From Thermosphaera aggregans (lineage in GTDB: Archaea; Thermoproteota; Thermoprotei_A; Sulfolobales; Desulfurococcaceae), in the NCBI RefSeq assembly GCF_014962245.1, contig NZ_CP063144.1:1230582-1294581 (forward strand): a stretch of DNA of 64,000 bases, given 5' to 3'. Positions 54,105 to 62,940 of the stretch are shown in pieces. The notes beneath the pieces were generated by a model, which saw only the letters and a list, made by a program, of their open reading frames with translations, was not told the origin of the DNA and searched no databases. The position numbers and the translations under genes are program-made. The stretch's first letter is position 1. Every line of letters begins with the position of its first letter.

Positions 54105-54575
54105 TTGGATCCGCTAGCAATGGGTATAGGTTACTTCGCCGCTGCTCTCCCTCTGGTTGGAGGCGTTTTAGGATCGAGCAGGGGAATGCAGTACGCGGCC
54201 AGCGTAGGTGCTTCTGTCCTAGCTGAAGAGCCCACCCAGTTTAGAAACGTGTTAACGCTTGCAGCTCTCCCAATGACCCAAACATTCTATGGGCTTATTC
54301 AAATGATATACTTAATCCTGATATATGCTCCAATAAGGGATGGAACCATTGAGCTCTCCAAGGCGCTAGCCCTCCTTGGACTAGGCTTCGTCGGATTCAT
54401 GGCGGAGGCCATATCCGCATGGGCTCAGGGAGTTGTCTGTGCCAGCGGCATAGCTGAGCTACCGAGGACGAAGGGTGCTAACTTCGTGAATACTGTCATC
54501 CTCGCAGCCTATGTGGAATTATGGGGGATTCTTGGAATAGTCTTCATGATACTAGGGACTACCCTGATAGGGTGA
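54105..54575 (+). CDS. atpK: A-type ATP synthase rotor subunit K (c), duplicated hairpin
   Basis: A 156-residue proteolipid with two helical hairpins (four membrane helices). L55, T58, Q59 and Y62 lie in ALPMTQTFYGL, Q108 in AWAQGVV, and E138 in AYVELWG. This is the set L61, T64, Q65, Y68, Q110, E139 that binds Na+ in the Enterococcus hirae NtpK ring. Only the second hairpin has a carboxylate; the first has Q. So each subunit carries one ion, probably Na+. The TTG start is about 25-30 bp after TTTTATATTC, which could be a further promoter. Confidence 0.92.
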   Translation: MDPLAMGIGYFAAALPLVGGVLGSSRGMQYAASVGASVLAEEPTQFRNVLTLAALPMTQTFYGLIQMIYLILIYAPIRDGTIELSKALALLGLGFVGFMAEAISAWAQGVVCASGIAELPRTKGANFVNTVILAAYVELWGILGIVFMILGTTLIG

Positions 54576-55168
54576 AGAAGATTTTGGATTTAAACCAGCA
54601 TTTAACAGAGGCGCGCGAGAGAATTATTGAGGAGGCGAAGAAAAAAGCGGAGTTAATAGTGAGAGAGGCTGAGAAGGAGGCTGAGGTAATCGTTAGGGAA
54701 GCAGAGGAGGAGTGGAGGAGAAGAGCTTTAGAAGAGGAAAATAGGATCCTGGAGGAGGCTAGGAGGGAGGCCGCGCTTAAAATATCCGAGGCTCGGAGGC
54801 TTTCAAGGCTAAAGATCTCTCAAGAAATGTCCCTCATTATTGAAGAATTATTCAAGGAGGCTGAGAAAGAGCTGAACCATCTCGACCCTTCGGAAATTGA
54901 AAAATCCCTTGAGAATCTGCTGACGGAATCGCTGAAGTACGTTGAGAAACCCAGAAAAATCTACGTTTCAGAAAAAGATGTGGAAACCATGCGTCGAATT
55001 CTAAGCAAGCTGGGACTGGGAAACGTTGAAGTAGCCTCTGTTAACATAAAGGGAGGTTTAATCCTTGAGTCGGAAACCGGTATCATAGTAGATAACAGCT
55101 ATGAGTCAAGGCTGAAGCTTGCTAGAAGAGCACTAATACCGCTCATACGTAAAAGCCTTTGGGGTTGA
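54572..55168 (+). CDS. atpE: A-type ATP synthase subunit E
   Basis: A peripheral-stalk subunit of about 198 residues. A long charged coiled coil (about 10-75, KKKAELIVREAEKEAEVIV) leads to a globular end with KIYVSEKDVETMRRIL and IKGGLILESETGIIVDNSYESRL, the family signature. GTG 54572, in a GTGA overlap with subunit K, gives the normal MKKIL start; a longer in-frame extension into K is unlikely. Confidence 0.9.
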   Translation: MKKILDLNQHLTEARERIIEEAKKKAELIVREAEKEAEVIVREAEEEWRRRALEEENRILEEARREAALKISEARRLSRLKISQEMSLIIEELFKEAEKELNHLDPSEIEKSLENLLTESLKYVEKPRKIYVSEKDVETMRRILSKLGLGNVEVASVNIKGGLILESETGIIVDNSYESRLKLARRALIPLIRKSLWG

Positions 55169-55178
55169 GTAGGCGAAA

Positions 55179-56147
55179 ATGAGTAAGGCGAAAACCTCCT
55201 CGCAAGGCTTGGAATACGTTACGCTTGAAGATGCTTTATCAATGCTTCAATACTCAGATCTCGCTAACGCTTTCTCATCCATGGCGGAGAAGCCGTGGGC
55301 CGGCAGGGTTTTGAAAAGAGTAACCACTGCTACCTATACCCTGATCGATGTTCAACGAGACATTGATGACTTCTTCATTGACAAGATAGTAGAGCTACTT
55401 GATGGGACAAAGAGCAGGGAAGCTAGAAGCTATCTCAACTCGATGACGAGCTTGTCGGAACTGGTCAACGTTGTCGTAGTCCTCCACAATGTAAGTATTG
55501 GACGAAAACCAGTAGTCATATTCCCAACACCCCTTGCTAGGAAAATCCCTCTGGTAAAACCCGAGGAGTTCGACATAGATGCGTTCAGGAGAAGTGTTGA
55601 CAAAGTATTCGCGGGACTGGTGGACCGGTTCGTTGAGAGCAAAGAGCTTAGCATGAGGGAGATAGCTCTAACGCTTCACAAATCGGTTGCAAATATTGAT
55701 AAAGTATCAAACTACAGGGTTTGGAGAATAGTCGGGATATATCACGATGCAATTGCTGTTAGGCTTTGCAGGATGTTTCCCGAGCTGTCTAGAGAACCGC
55801 TTTACCCCTTAATCATGGAGGACAATATTTTCAGGGAAGCCTGTAGCGCTGATTTAACCGAGCTCGCGAAAACATCGTCAGGGTACAGAAAGATTGTGCT
55901 GGAATTATTCGATGCTTTAGCGGATTCATCAACCATTCTTAAAGGAGTTGAAGCCTTCGACCTTGCCACAGTTTTAACCACTATGAGTCTTTCGAAAACT
56001 CTCGCAGGAGGCGACGTAGAGGAGAGGGTTAGAAGACTTGTACGTTTAATGGGAAGCAGCGTTATTTTGAAACTAATAGTCCTATCCATTTACACTGATA
56101 CATATAAAGTCGAGCTTCAGAGGTTGTTAAGCAAATGGCTGAAGTAA
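55179..56147 (+). CDS. atpC: A-type ATP synthase subunit C
   Basis: A 322-residue all-helical protein of the V/A-ATPase subunit C (d) family, which couples the central stalk to the membrane ring. Sequence match is modest (YVTLEDALSMLQYSDLANAF at the start, VQRDIDDFFIDKIVELLDG near 55, and repeated helical units), but size, order between E and F and helix pattern agree. Its stop overlaps the start of subunit F by 13 bases. Confidence 0.83.
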   Translation: MSKAKTSSQGLEYVTLEDALSMLQYSDLANAFSSMAEKPWAGRVLKRVTTATYTLIDVQRDIDDFFIDKIVELLDGTKSREARSYLNSMTSLSELVNVVVVLHNVSIGRKPVVIFPTPLARKIPLVKPEEFDIDAFRRSVDKVFAGLVDRFVESKELSMREIALTLHKSVANIDKVSNYRVWRIVGIYHDAIAVRLCRMFPELSREPLYPLIMEDNIFREACSADLTELAKTSSGYRKIVLELFDALADSSTILKGVEAFDLATVLTTMSLSKTLAGGDVEERVRRLVRLMGSSVILKLIVLSIYTDTYKVELQRLLSKWLK

Positions 56148-56482
56148 AACAGCCTGTATTTCCCGAGAAGAAAATACTAGTGGTAGGGGATCCCATCCTC
56201 GGGTTAATCGGGGTTGCCGCAGGCGCTGACGCCATAATTTACAAGGACAACTGTGAAGAACTCGTTAGCGAGTTAAGAAAAGTGGTAGAGAACTATAATG
56301 TTCTAATCTACTTCCGCAGCATCGAGGATGATTGCAAAAGCTTGCGAGACCTCATACCCTTGTTGAAAGAAAAGGTTTTAACCATCCCGCTTGACCATCC
56401 AAAAGAAGCCGGCAGAATCGACGTAGCCGAGTATTATAAGAGCCTTGTCAAAAAGTATCTCGGGATAAGCATTGAGTTTTAA
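56135..56482 (+). CDS. atpF: A-type ATP synthase subunit F
   Basis: A 115-residue Rossmann-like regulatory subunit of the central stalk: KILVVGDPILGLIGVAAGADAIIY at the start and IYFRSIEDDCKSLRDLIPLL in the middle. It binds subunit D and adjusts rotation. It ends 45-70 bp before subunit A, and that gap contains its own TATA-like element. Confidence 0.88.
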   Translation: MAEVKQPVFPEKKILVVGDPILGLIGVAAGADAIIYKDNCEELVSELRKVVENYNVLIYFRSIEDDCKSLRDLIPLLKEKVLTIPLDHPKEAGRIDVAEYYKSLVKKYLGISIEF

Positions 56483-56494
56483 AATATTGAATCG

Positions 56495-56504
56495 CTTTAT
56501 AATT
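56495..56504 (+). promoter_or_regulatory. Internal promoter before atpA
   Basis: CTTTATAATT in the gap after atpF would start transcription near 56525. A TGGGTC/GACCCA inverted repeat (56506-56511 and 56523-56528) lies just downstream, overlapping that start point. A separate AB transcript could raise the amounts of the catalytic subunits, needed in three copies each. Confidence 0.4.
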
Positions 56505-56551
56505 ATGGGTCTAACCTACCTGGACCCATGTGCTTGCTTAAGGTGTTTGGT

Positions 56552-58306
56552 TTGGAGAAGAAGGGAGTGATTTTCCGGGTATCTGGCCCCCTTGTTATAG
56601 CTGAAAACGTCAAAGGCGTGGGAGTTTACGAGGTAGTGGAGGTTGGAGAGGAGAAGCTAATAGGCGAGGTCATAGGGGTTGAACAGGACAGGGCTGTAAT
56701 ACAGGTCTACGAGGATACAACTGGTTTAAAAGTTGGGGAGCCTGTCTACCTCACAGGGCAACCCCTGTCCGCTGAGCTGGGACCGGGGCTGATAACGTCG
56801 ATCTTCGATGGTATTCAAAGACCCCTCCCAGTTATCCAGGAGCTTGCCGGGATCTTCGTTAGAAAAGGAGTTAAAGCAAGCCCTCTTCCCAGGGATAAGA
56901 AATGGGATTTCAAACCATTAGTGAAGCCTGGTGACAAGGTTGGCCCAGGAGACTTCATAGGAGTTGTGAAAGAAACCGAGCTGATTTCTCATTACATCAT
57001 GGTTCCTTTAGAAGCTAGAGGAGTAGTTGAATGGGTGGCTGGGGAAGGCTCATACACTATTGAAGAACCGGTGGCTAAAATCAATGGTTTTGAAGTGAAA
57101 ATGTATCAGAAATGGCCTGTTAGAAAGCCCAGGCCTTTCAAAGAGAAGCTCGACTCGAAGGAGCCCCTTATAACCGGGCTCAGGGTTATCGACTTCTTCT
57201 TCCCGATCGGGAAAGGTGGAAAGGCCGCGATACCAGGGGGTTTCGGCACGGGGAAAACCGTGACCCTTCAGGGGCTGACGAAGCGTAGTGAAGCAGACGT
57301 GACCATCTATATTGGATGCGGGGAGAGAGGAAACGAGATGGCTGATGCACTCCACAGTTTCATCAAGCTGACTGATTTCAGAACCGGGAGGCCCTTAATG
57401 GAGAGAAGCGTGTTCATCGCTAACACTAGTAACATGCCCGTGGCGGCTAGAGAAGCAAGCGTGTTCATGGGTGTTACAATTGGAGAGTATTACAGGGATA
57501 TGGGCTACAATGTCCTACTGGTAGCCGACTCTACAAGTAGATGGGCTGAAGCGATGAGAGAGATTAGTGGAAGACTTGAGGAGCTACCAGGTGAGGAGGG
57601 GTTCCCAGCCTACCTTGGATCCAGGCTCGCATCATTCTACGAGAGAAGCGGGCTGGTGAAAACCATTGGAGAACCGTCTAGAACTGGGAGCTTAACCATT
57701 ATCGGCGCGGTTTCACCCCCTGGCGCTGACTTCAGCGAACCCGTCACCCAAGCCACGCTGAGAGTGGTAAGGGCTCTCTACGCGCTCGACGTCGGCCTGG
57801 CTTACCGTAGACACTACCCATCCATAAACTGGCTGACAAGCTACAGTCTCTATGTGGATCATGTTAAAGAATGGTGGAGTAAGCAGGGAGAGGAGTATGG
57901 ATTGCTAAGGGAGAAGCTGATGAGTATTCTCCAGAAGGAGGCTGAACTGGAGGAGTTGGTTCGATTGGTTGGCACTGAGGCGTTGCCAGCAGAGGATAAG
58001 CTTACATTAGAGGTTGCGCGCATGGTGAGGGAGGATTTTCTCCAGCAGGATGCGTTCAGCCCTGTTGATGCTTTCTCGCCCCCGTCGAAGACTCTATACA
58101 TGGCTAAAGTAATCAGCTTGTTCCACGACTACGCCTTCGACGCTTTGAAGAAGGGGGTTGGGCTGGAAAAAATCCTAACTATGAAAGTCAAGGAGAAAAT
58201 TGCGAGAATGAAGGACATCCCTGTTTTCGACTATGAGAAAGCCTTCCAGGAGATTATGGATGAGATTAAGAAAGAATTCGAGCTACTTCTACAGGAGGTG
58301 GGGTAG
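56552..58306 (+). CDS. atpA: A-type ATP synthase catalytic subunit A
   Basis: The catalytic subunit, about 584 residues. It starts [18 protein letters not shown]. It has the non-homologous region of A/V-type A subunits (about 110-190), Walker [21 protein letters not shown], and [23 protein letters not shown] 56528 is in frame, but TTG 56552 follows AAGGTG at a good distance and gives the usual short N-terminus. It is joined to subunit B without a gap. Length is normal and there is no intein. Confidence 0.94.
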   Translation: MEKKGVIFRVSGPLVIAENVKGVGVYEVVEVGEEKLIGEVIGVEQDRAVIQVYEDTTGLKVGEPVYLTGQPLSAELGPGLITSIFDGIQRPLPVIQELAGIFVRKGVKASPLPRDKKWDFKPLVKPGDKVGPGDFIGVVKETELISHYIMVPLEARGVVEWVAGEGSYTIEEPVAKINGFEVKMYQKWPVRKPRPFKEKLDSKEPLITGLRVIDFFFPIGKGGKAAIPGGFGTGKTVTLQGLTKRSEADVTIYIGCGERGNEMADALHSFIKLTDFRTGRPLMERSVFIANTSNMPVAAREASVFMGVTIGEYYRDMGYNVLLVADSTSRWAEAMREISGRLEELPGEEGFPAYLGSRLASFYERSGLVKTIGEPSRTGSLTIIGAVSPPGADFSEPVTQATLRVVRALYALDVGLAYRRHYPSINWLTSYSLYVDHVKEWWSKQGEEYGLLREKLMSILQKEAELEELVRLVGTEALPAEDKLTLEVARMVREDFLQQDAFSPVDAFSPPSKTLYMAKVISLFHDYAFDALKKGVGLEKILTMKVKEKIARMKDIPVFDYEKAFQEIMDEIKKEFELLLQEVG

Positions 58307-59728
58307 TTGAGCCTAAACCTGGTTATTAGGGAGAGCCGCAGGCTCCATAGAGCCCAGGGAAGCCTGCTTTTCGTTGAAACCATCCCCGGGGTCTCCTACG
58401 GCGAGCTGGTTGAGATCTCGCTGCCGAACGGGGAGGTTAAGCTTGGGCAGGTAATAGATGTCGGGAAAACAGCAACGGTCATACAGGTGTTCGGCGGGGT
58501 TTCAGACATTGACCTGCAGAAAACCACTGTGAGATACAGGGGCGAGGTCCTAAGGGTTCCTGTTTCCATAGACATGCTTGGAAGGATTTTGGATGGTTTC
58601 GGCAGACCTATTGACGGCGGAGGGGAAATAGTCCCGGAGGAATACTTTGATATTAACGGCTACCCGCTTAATCCTTCAGCCAGGCTACCGCCGAACGAGT
58701 TTATTGAGACAGGGATCTCTGCTATAGATGGATTGTTCAGCATTGTGAGAGGGCAGAAGCTCCCTATCTTCAGCGGGTCGGGACTTCCCCATAACAGGGT
58801 GGCTGCGCAAATAGTTAGGCAGGCAAGGGTTTTGGGGAAAGAGGAGAGGTTCGCAGTTGTCTTTGCAGCGATCGGCGTCCCGTACGATGACGCCATGTTC
58901 TTCATAGAAAGCTTCAGGAAATCCGGGGCCATGGAGAGAACTGTGGCATTGATAAACACCGCTAACTCCCCCGTCATAGAGAGGATTGCCACACCGCGCT
59001 TCGCACTGTCAATCGCCGAACACCTAGCCTGGAACTACGACATGCACGTGCTCGTGGTGATGACCGATATGACCTTCTACTGTGAAGCCTTGAGAGAGCT
59101 CAGCGCGGCAAGGGAAGAGGTACCCGGAAGAAGAGGGTACCCGGGTTACATGTACACGGACCTAGCCACCATATATGAGAGAGCTGGGAGGGCTTCAAAC
59201 AGAAAGGGCAGTATCACCCAGTTCCCCATTCTAACAATGCCCGACGACGATATAACCCACCCCATACCCGACCTCACCGGCTATATTACAGAGGGGCAGA
59301 TAGTGTTCTCTCGCGGAATGTGGCTTAAGGGAGTGTACCCGCCCATAGATCCGTTGATGAGTCTTTCAAGATTGATGAAGGATGGGATCGGGCCAGGTAA
59401 GACTAGAGAGGATCATCACGAAGTATTCATGCAATTGATCGGCTCATACGCGGAGGCTGTGAGGCTTAGGGAGCTCTCGGTTATCGTGGGCTCAGAGGCG
59501 TTGAGTTCCAGGGATAAAAAGTTCCTCGAGTTTGCTGACAGGTTTGAAAGAAGATTTATCGGGCAGGGAGAGTTCGAGAGGAGGAGTATAGAGCAAACGC
59601 TTGACATAGCGTGGGAATTACTAGCAATCCTTCCAGAAGAGGAGTTGAAGAAGGTTAGGGTAGAGCATATTAAGAAGTATCATCCAAAATACAAGGGGCT
59701 TGAAAAAACAGGCTCCCAGACCGCTTGA
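58307..59728 (+). CDS. atpB: A-type ATP synthase regulatory subunit B
   Basis: A 473-residue subunit that alternates with A in the head. It shows [50 protein letters not shown], where the P-loop is changed to GSGLPHN as expected for B, and [23 protein letters not shown] near the end. TTG 58307 follows the subunit A stop at once, with a strong AGGAGGTG. It ends seven bases before a convergent gene. Confidence 0.94.
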   Translation: MSLNLVIRESRRLHRAQGSLLFVETIPGVSYGELVEISLPNGEVKLGQVIDVGKTATVIQVFGGVSDIDLQKTTVRYRGEVLRVPVSIDMLGRILDGFGRPIDGGGEIVPEEYFDINGYPLNPSARLPPNEFIETGISAIDGLFSIVRGQKLPIFSGSGLPHNRVAAQIVRQARVLGKEERFAVVFAAIGVPYDDAMFFIESFRKSGAMERTVALINTANSPVIERIATPRFALSIAEHLAWNYDMHVLVVMTDMTFYCEALRELSAAREEVPGRRGYPGYMYTDLATIYERAGRASNRKGSITQFPILTMPDDDITHPIPDLTGYITEGQIVFSRGMWLKGVYPPIDPLMSLSRLMKDGIGPGKTREDHHEVFMQLIGSYAEAVRLRELSVIVGSEALSSRDKKFLEFADRFERRFIGQGEFERRSIEQTLDIAWELLAILPEEELKKVRVEHIKKYHPKYKGLEKTGSQTA

Positions 59729-59735
59729 ACCTGTT

Positions 59736-60446
59736 TTAAAACTCAATAACAGATCCTGCCCCAGCCTCAACCAGGACATTGCCGTATTTCTCCCTGAGAT
59801 ACTCTAAGGCCCTCCTCCCTGTGCAGTGCAACGGAACCAGCTTAGCAACCCCTAGTTCACTAACAACATAGTCTAGAGTTCTTTTCACAACTTCCTCGGG
59901 GGCGTTGCGGAGGTGGAGCCCACCCATCAGCACTCCAATCCTCCTCCCCAGGGATGATGCCACTTTTTCAAGGGTCTCCACACCAGGGTGTAGGCAACCT
60001 GTTGCAATCAGCAACTCATCCCCCATGTTGAAAACAAGATACTGCTCCACTAGCGGTCCGTAAAAAGGACCAGCAACTAGAATATCCCTTGCTAACTGCG
60101 TGGTCTTAGTAACCTCGACAGGGATCATGTCGTGAGAACGGAGCATCCTGCCCAGCGAATCCATCGTGCCGTATGGGATGTAAACCTTGATGTAAGGGTT
60201 TTCCCAGGAAAGGTGTTTGAAACCCCCGTAGTGGTCAGAATGCGGATGGGATATTACTGCTACATCGATTCTTGAAGCATCTATTCCCAAGACTCTCATA
60301 TTCTCCTTAAGCGACTCCTCATCAGGGCCCATGTCGAATAAAATAGTGAACCCTTCTTTCTCAAACAGCAACGATAAACCGTGCCTGGCCCTGACCACAT
60401 CACTAGTGGATTTGTCATCTATGATAACTGCTACCTTCATCTTCAA
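59736..60446 (-). CDS. Metallo-beta-lactamase fold protein of the COG1237 type
   Basis: A 236-residue metallo-hydrolase. It has VVRARHGLSLLFEKEGFTILFDMGPDEES at the start, VAVISHPHSDHYGGF (about 72-86) with the metal His/Asp set, and LVPLHCTGRRALEYLRE near the C-terminus. LHCTG is typical of the family that includes the RFAP synthase-linked and other archaeal metal-dependent hydrolases. Substrate unknown. It is divergent from the Dph6-like gene. Confidence 0.83.
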   Translation of the reverse strand: MKMKVAVIIDDKSTSDVVRARHGLSLLFEKEGFTILFDMGPDEESLKENMRVLGIDASRIDVAVISHPHSDHYGGFKHLSWENPYIKVYIPYGTMDSLGRMLRSHDMIPVEVTKTTQLARDILVAGPFYGPLVEQYLVFNMGDELLIATGCLHPGVETLEKVASSLGRRIGVLMGGLHLRNAPEEVVKRTLDYVVSELGVAKLVPLHCTGRRALEYLREKYGNVLVEAGAGSVIEF

Positions 60447-60500
60447 CAGCAGTTTTATTTATATCATTGATTTCTCTTTAAATCTCGCTTGGGAGTGTTT

Positions 60501-61184
60501 TTGAACATTGCAGTGTTGTTTACCGGGGGAAAGGATTCTGTTTTCGCGGTGCACAAGCTGAAGGATGAAGGCTTCAACGTGAAGGTGTTGATCAGCATCA
60601 TACCGTCTTACGAGTACTCAATGCTGTACCACAAGCCCCACCCACAGGTGTTAATGTTGCAGGCTTATTCGATGGGAATCCCTCTTGAGACAGCCACTGT
60701 TGTTGACCCGGGGAGGGAAGAGGTTGTTCTAGACGAAGTCTTATCAAGGTGTGTCAGGAGGTACGGGATCTCCGGCCTTGCATCCGGGGCTGTTCTAAGC
60801 AGGTTTCAAAGAGAAAGGTTTGAGAAAATAGCTTTTAAACACGGGCTTGAAGCAATTCACCCGAACTGGGGTGTTGACCAGAAAACCTATCTCCGCACAC
60901 TAATCGGCTACGGGGTAAGGTTCATAATACAGTCTATAACAACCATGGGCCTCCCCCACAGCATGCTGGGGAGGGTCTTATCAGCAGAGGATGTTGAGAA
61001 GATACTGGTTTTATCAGAGAAATACGGTTTCAACCCTTCTTTCGAGGGGGGTGAAGCCGAGACTGTGGTGGTGGATGCGCCACTGTTCAAATACAGGCTC
61101 AGGTGCGAGGGTAGTATTGAGGAGAGATCAGAGTATGAAGCTTTTTTCAATATTAAAAAATGTTGCTTAATCCCTAAGAATTAA
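60501..61184 (+). CDS. dph6: Dph6-type PP-loop ATPase (diphthine-ammonia ligase)
   Basis: A PP-loop protein of about 227 residues. It starts MNIAVLFTGGKDSVFAVHKL with the SGGxDS-type loop (TGGKDS). LISIIPSYEYSMLYHKPHP follows near 35, and GVDQKTYLRTLI plus FNPSFEGGEAETVVVDAPLF close the family pattern. In archaea and eukaryotes it amidates diphthine on elongation factor 2. TTG 60489 and GTG 60495 are in frame, but TTG 60501 sits right after GGAGTG and gives the usual N-terminus. Confidence 0.87.
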   Translation: MNIAVLFTGGKDSVFAVHKLKDEGFNVKVLISIIPSYEYSMLYHKPHPQVLMLQAYSMGIPLETATVVDPGREEVVLDEVLSRCVRRYGISGLASGAVLSRFQRERFEKIAFKHGLEAIHPNWGVDQKTYLRTLIGYGVRFIIQSITTMGLPHSMLGRVLSAEDVEKILVLSEKYGFNPSFEGGEAETVVVDAPLFKYRLRCEGSIEERSEYEAFFNIKKCCLIPKN

Positions 61185-61423
61185 GAGCGCTCAATGTAAA
61201 CCCTTATCGTCTCAGCCAGATGCTCCGGTTTCGTATACCATTTATCGTATTTGAAAGTGTTGTTCTTTATCGTTACCGTGACATAGTCCTTCTCATCCTT
61301 AATCGTTGCGACAACATTACCATCCTTGATCAGCTGGAGCTCGCCGCCGCTTTTATCCTGGAATTTAATACCTGGGATTTTGGAAGCAACCTGGATTTTA
61401 AACTGTTTCATATACTCGCTCAT
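61181..61423 (-). CDS. Small protein of unknown function
   Basis: An 80-residue, lysine-rich protein I do not recognise. It begins with a helix (MSEYMKQFKIQVASKIPGIKF), followed by short strands (GELQLIKDGNVVATIKDEKDYVTVTIKNNTFKYDKW) and a final helix (PEHLAETIRVYIERS). Its stop overlaps that of the convergent dph6 gene by four bases. It lies 74 bp downstream... in the direction away from proS, on the same strand, so it may follow proS in a transcript. Codon use fits a real gene. Confidence 0.6.
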   Translation of the reverse strand: MSEYMKQFKIQVASKIPGIKFQDKSGGELQLIKDGNVVATIKDEKDYVTVTIKNNTFKYDKWYTKPEHLAETIRVYIERS

Positions 61424-61497
61424 TCATATGCACCATGCTAGGCTATTTAAAAAATAATTCCATCCCTTATAAAATCTTACACCAACTTTAACGGGGT

Positions 61498-62940
61498 TTA
61501 GTAGGTAACTCCCAGGAGGGCAAACCTATCCGCTCTTCCACCACGGCATGTAGCGTGTTCTGAGGGATTGCTCAAGGGTATGGGGGATTCAACTATCTCG
61601 CCCAGCAGTTGCTTCCCAGTGTTCTTCTCCAACTCCTCGGCACACTCCCTTGAACCATCCCAAGGGGCTACTATGAGTCCCTTTACGCTTTCGAGCCCTT
61701 CCCCTAGAGGAGGCTTAACCACCATTTTCTCAAGATGTTTCAAGCCTTTCTCCCTGAGGTAGCTATTGATTCCCTCCCACATGGTTTTCAACGCGTTATA
61801 GAGCTCGTCAATCTTTACAATGGTCTTGGGCCCTCCATCTCTCCTGGCAATGGTAGCGGTAAGCGTTGAAGCCTCTCTCCTCCCAACCTCTATCCTTGTT
61901 GGAACCCCGAGCATCTCCCAGTAGTAGTATTTCCAGCCGGGCGTGTGCTCTAAATCCGTGTCAACATGTACTCTTATCCCAAGGTTTTTCAGAAGCTTCT
62001 CCACCCTGCTGGCATAATCCAGTACTTCTTGCTCAACACCCCTCATTATCGGGACTATTACTACCTGGATGGGCGCAATCTCGGGAGGGAAGAACAATCC
62101 TTTCTCATCCCCGTGGATCCCTATTACCGCTCCCAGCGTCCTCTCGCTGACACCGTAGCAGGTTTGGAAAACATATTTCTCGTTGCCATCGGAATCCATG
62201 AACTTTATGTCGAAAGCTTGTGAGAACCTCTGTCCAAGATTTATAACGCTACCAAGCTCCAAGCCCTTGCCATCCGGCATAACGGTTATGAAGTCGTAGT
62301 TGTACTCCGCTCCTGCAAAGGTATCCCATGGCGGGGTTTTAACAATGAAGTACGGGAGTTGTAGAGCGTCGAAGAATTTCTTGTAAATGCTTAATGCCTC
62401 CTTTATCTGAGCCTCAGCCTCCTCCATGGTTGCGTGAGCAGTGTGTGCTTCTATGAAACCCATTATCTCCCTGACCCTTAGAATAGGGTGTGTCATCTTG
62501 GTTTCATAACGGAACACGTTAACTATCTGGTACATTTTCACAGGGAGATCCTTTCTCCCCTTTATCCACATGTTCCACATGTAGTACATGACTGTTTCAC
62601 TAGTGGGTCTCACAAACAATCTCTCTTCGAAGCGCTTAGTCACTGTTCCCTCTACTACAAAAGTCTCGCCTCCGAAGCCTTCAAGAAAATCCTTCTCCCT
62701 GCTGAAAACACTCTCAGGTATCATAGTTGGAAAATATGCTTCTTCATGCCCGGTTTCCTCTAGCAATTGAATCAGGATTCTCTGAGTAAGCCTCAAAGCC
62801 TTGAGCCCGTAGGGCATCCACACGTTCATTCCTTTAACAGGGTATCTTATGTCAACTATCTTAGCCTCCTTCAATACTTTGTGATACCATTCAGGGAAAT
62901 CCGCGTACTTGTCAACTCCTATTGGACCCTGCTTCTCCAA
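61498..62940 (-). CDS. proS: Prolyl-tRNA synthetase, archaeal type
   Basis: A class II synthetase of about 480 residues that charges tRNA-Pro. Motif 2 lies in IVNVFRYETKMTHPILRVREIMGFIEAHTAH, and the TSET loop in VRPTSETVMYY. The anticodon domain begins near PPEIAPIQVVIVPI, and it ends with the archaeal/eukaryotic-type C-terminal domain closing in a tyrosine (LLGVTY). The frame runs to 62964, but TTG 62940 follows AAGGTGG and gives the usual start before KYADFPEWYHKVL. It overlaps the upstream peptidase gene by 29 bases. Confidence 0.94.
   Translation of the reverse strand: MEKQGPIGVDKYADFPEWYHKVLKEAKIVDIRYPVKGMNVWMPYGLKALRLTQRILIQLLEETGHEEAYFPTMIPESVFSREKDFLEGFGGETFVVEGTVTKRFEERLFVRPTSETVMYYMWNMWIKGRKDLPVKMYQIVNVFRYETKMTHPILRVREIMGFIEAHTAHATMEEAEAQIKEALSIYKKFFDALQLPYFIVKTPPWDTFAGAEYNYDFITVMPDGKGLELGSVINLGQRFSQAFDIKFMDSDGNEKYVFQTCYGVSERTLGAVIGIHGDEKGLFFPPEIAPIQVVIVPIMRGVEQEVLDYASRVEKLLKNLGIRVHVDTDLEHTPGWKYYYWEMLGVPTRIEVGRREASTLTATIARRDGGPKTIVKIDELYNALKTMWEGINSYLREKGLKHLEKMVVKPPLGEGLESVKGLIVAPWDGSRECAEELEKNTGKQLLGEIVESPIPLSNPSEHATCRGGRADRFALLGVTY

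Noticed and set aside
56506-56528. TGGGTC/GACCCA dyad as an RNA switch in the atpA leader
   Set aside because: The predicted transcription start falls at its 3' arm, so the full hairpin would not be transcribed from the local promoter; only read-through RNA would carry it.
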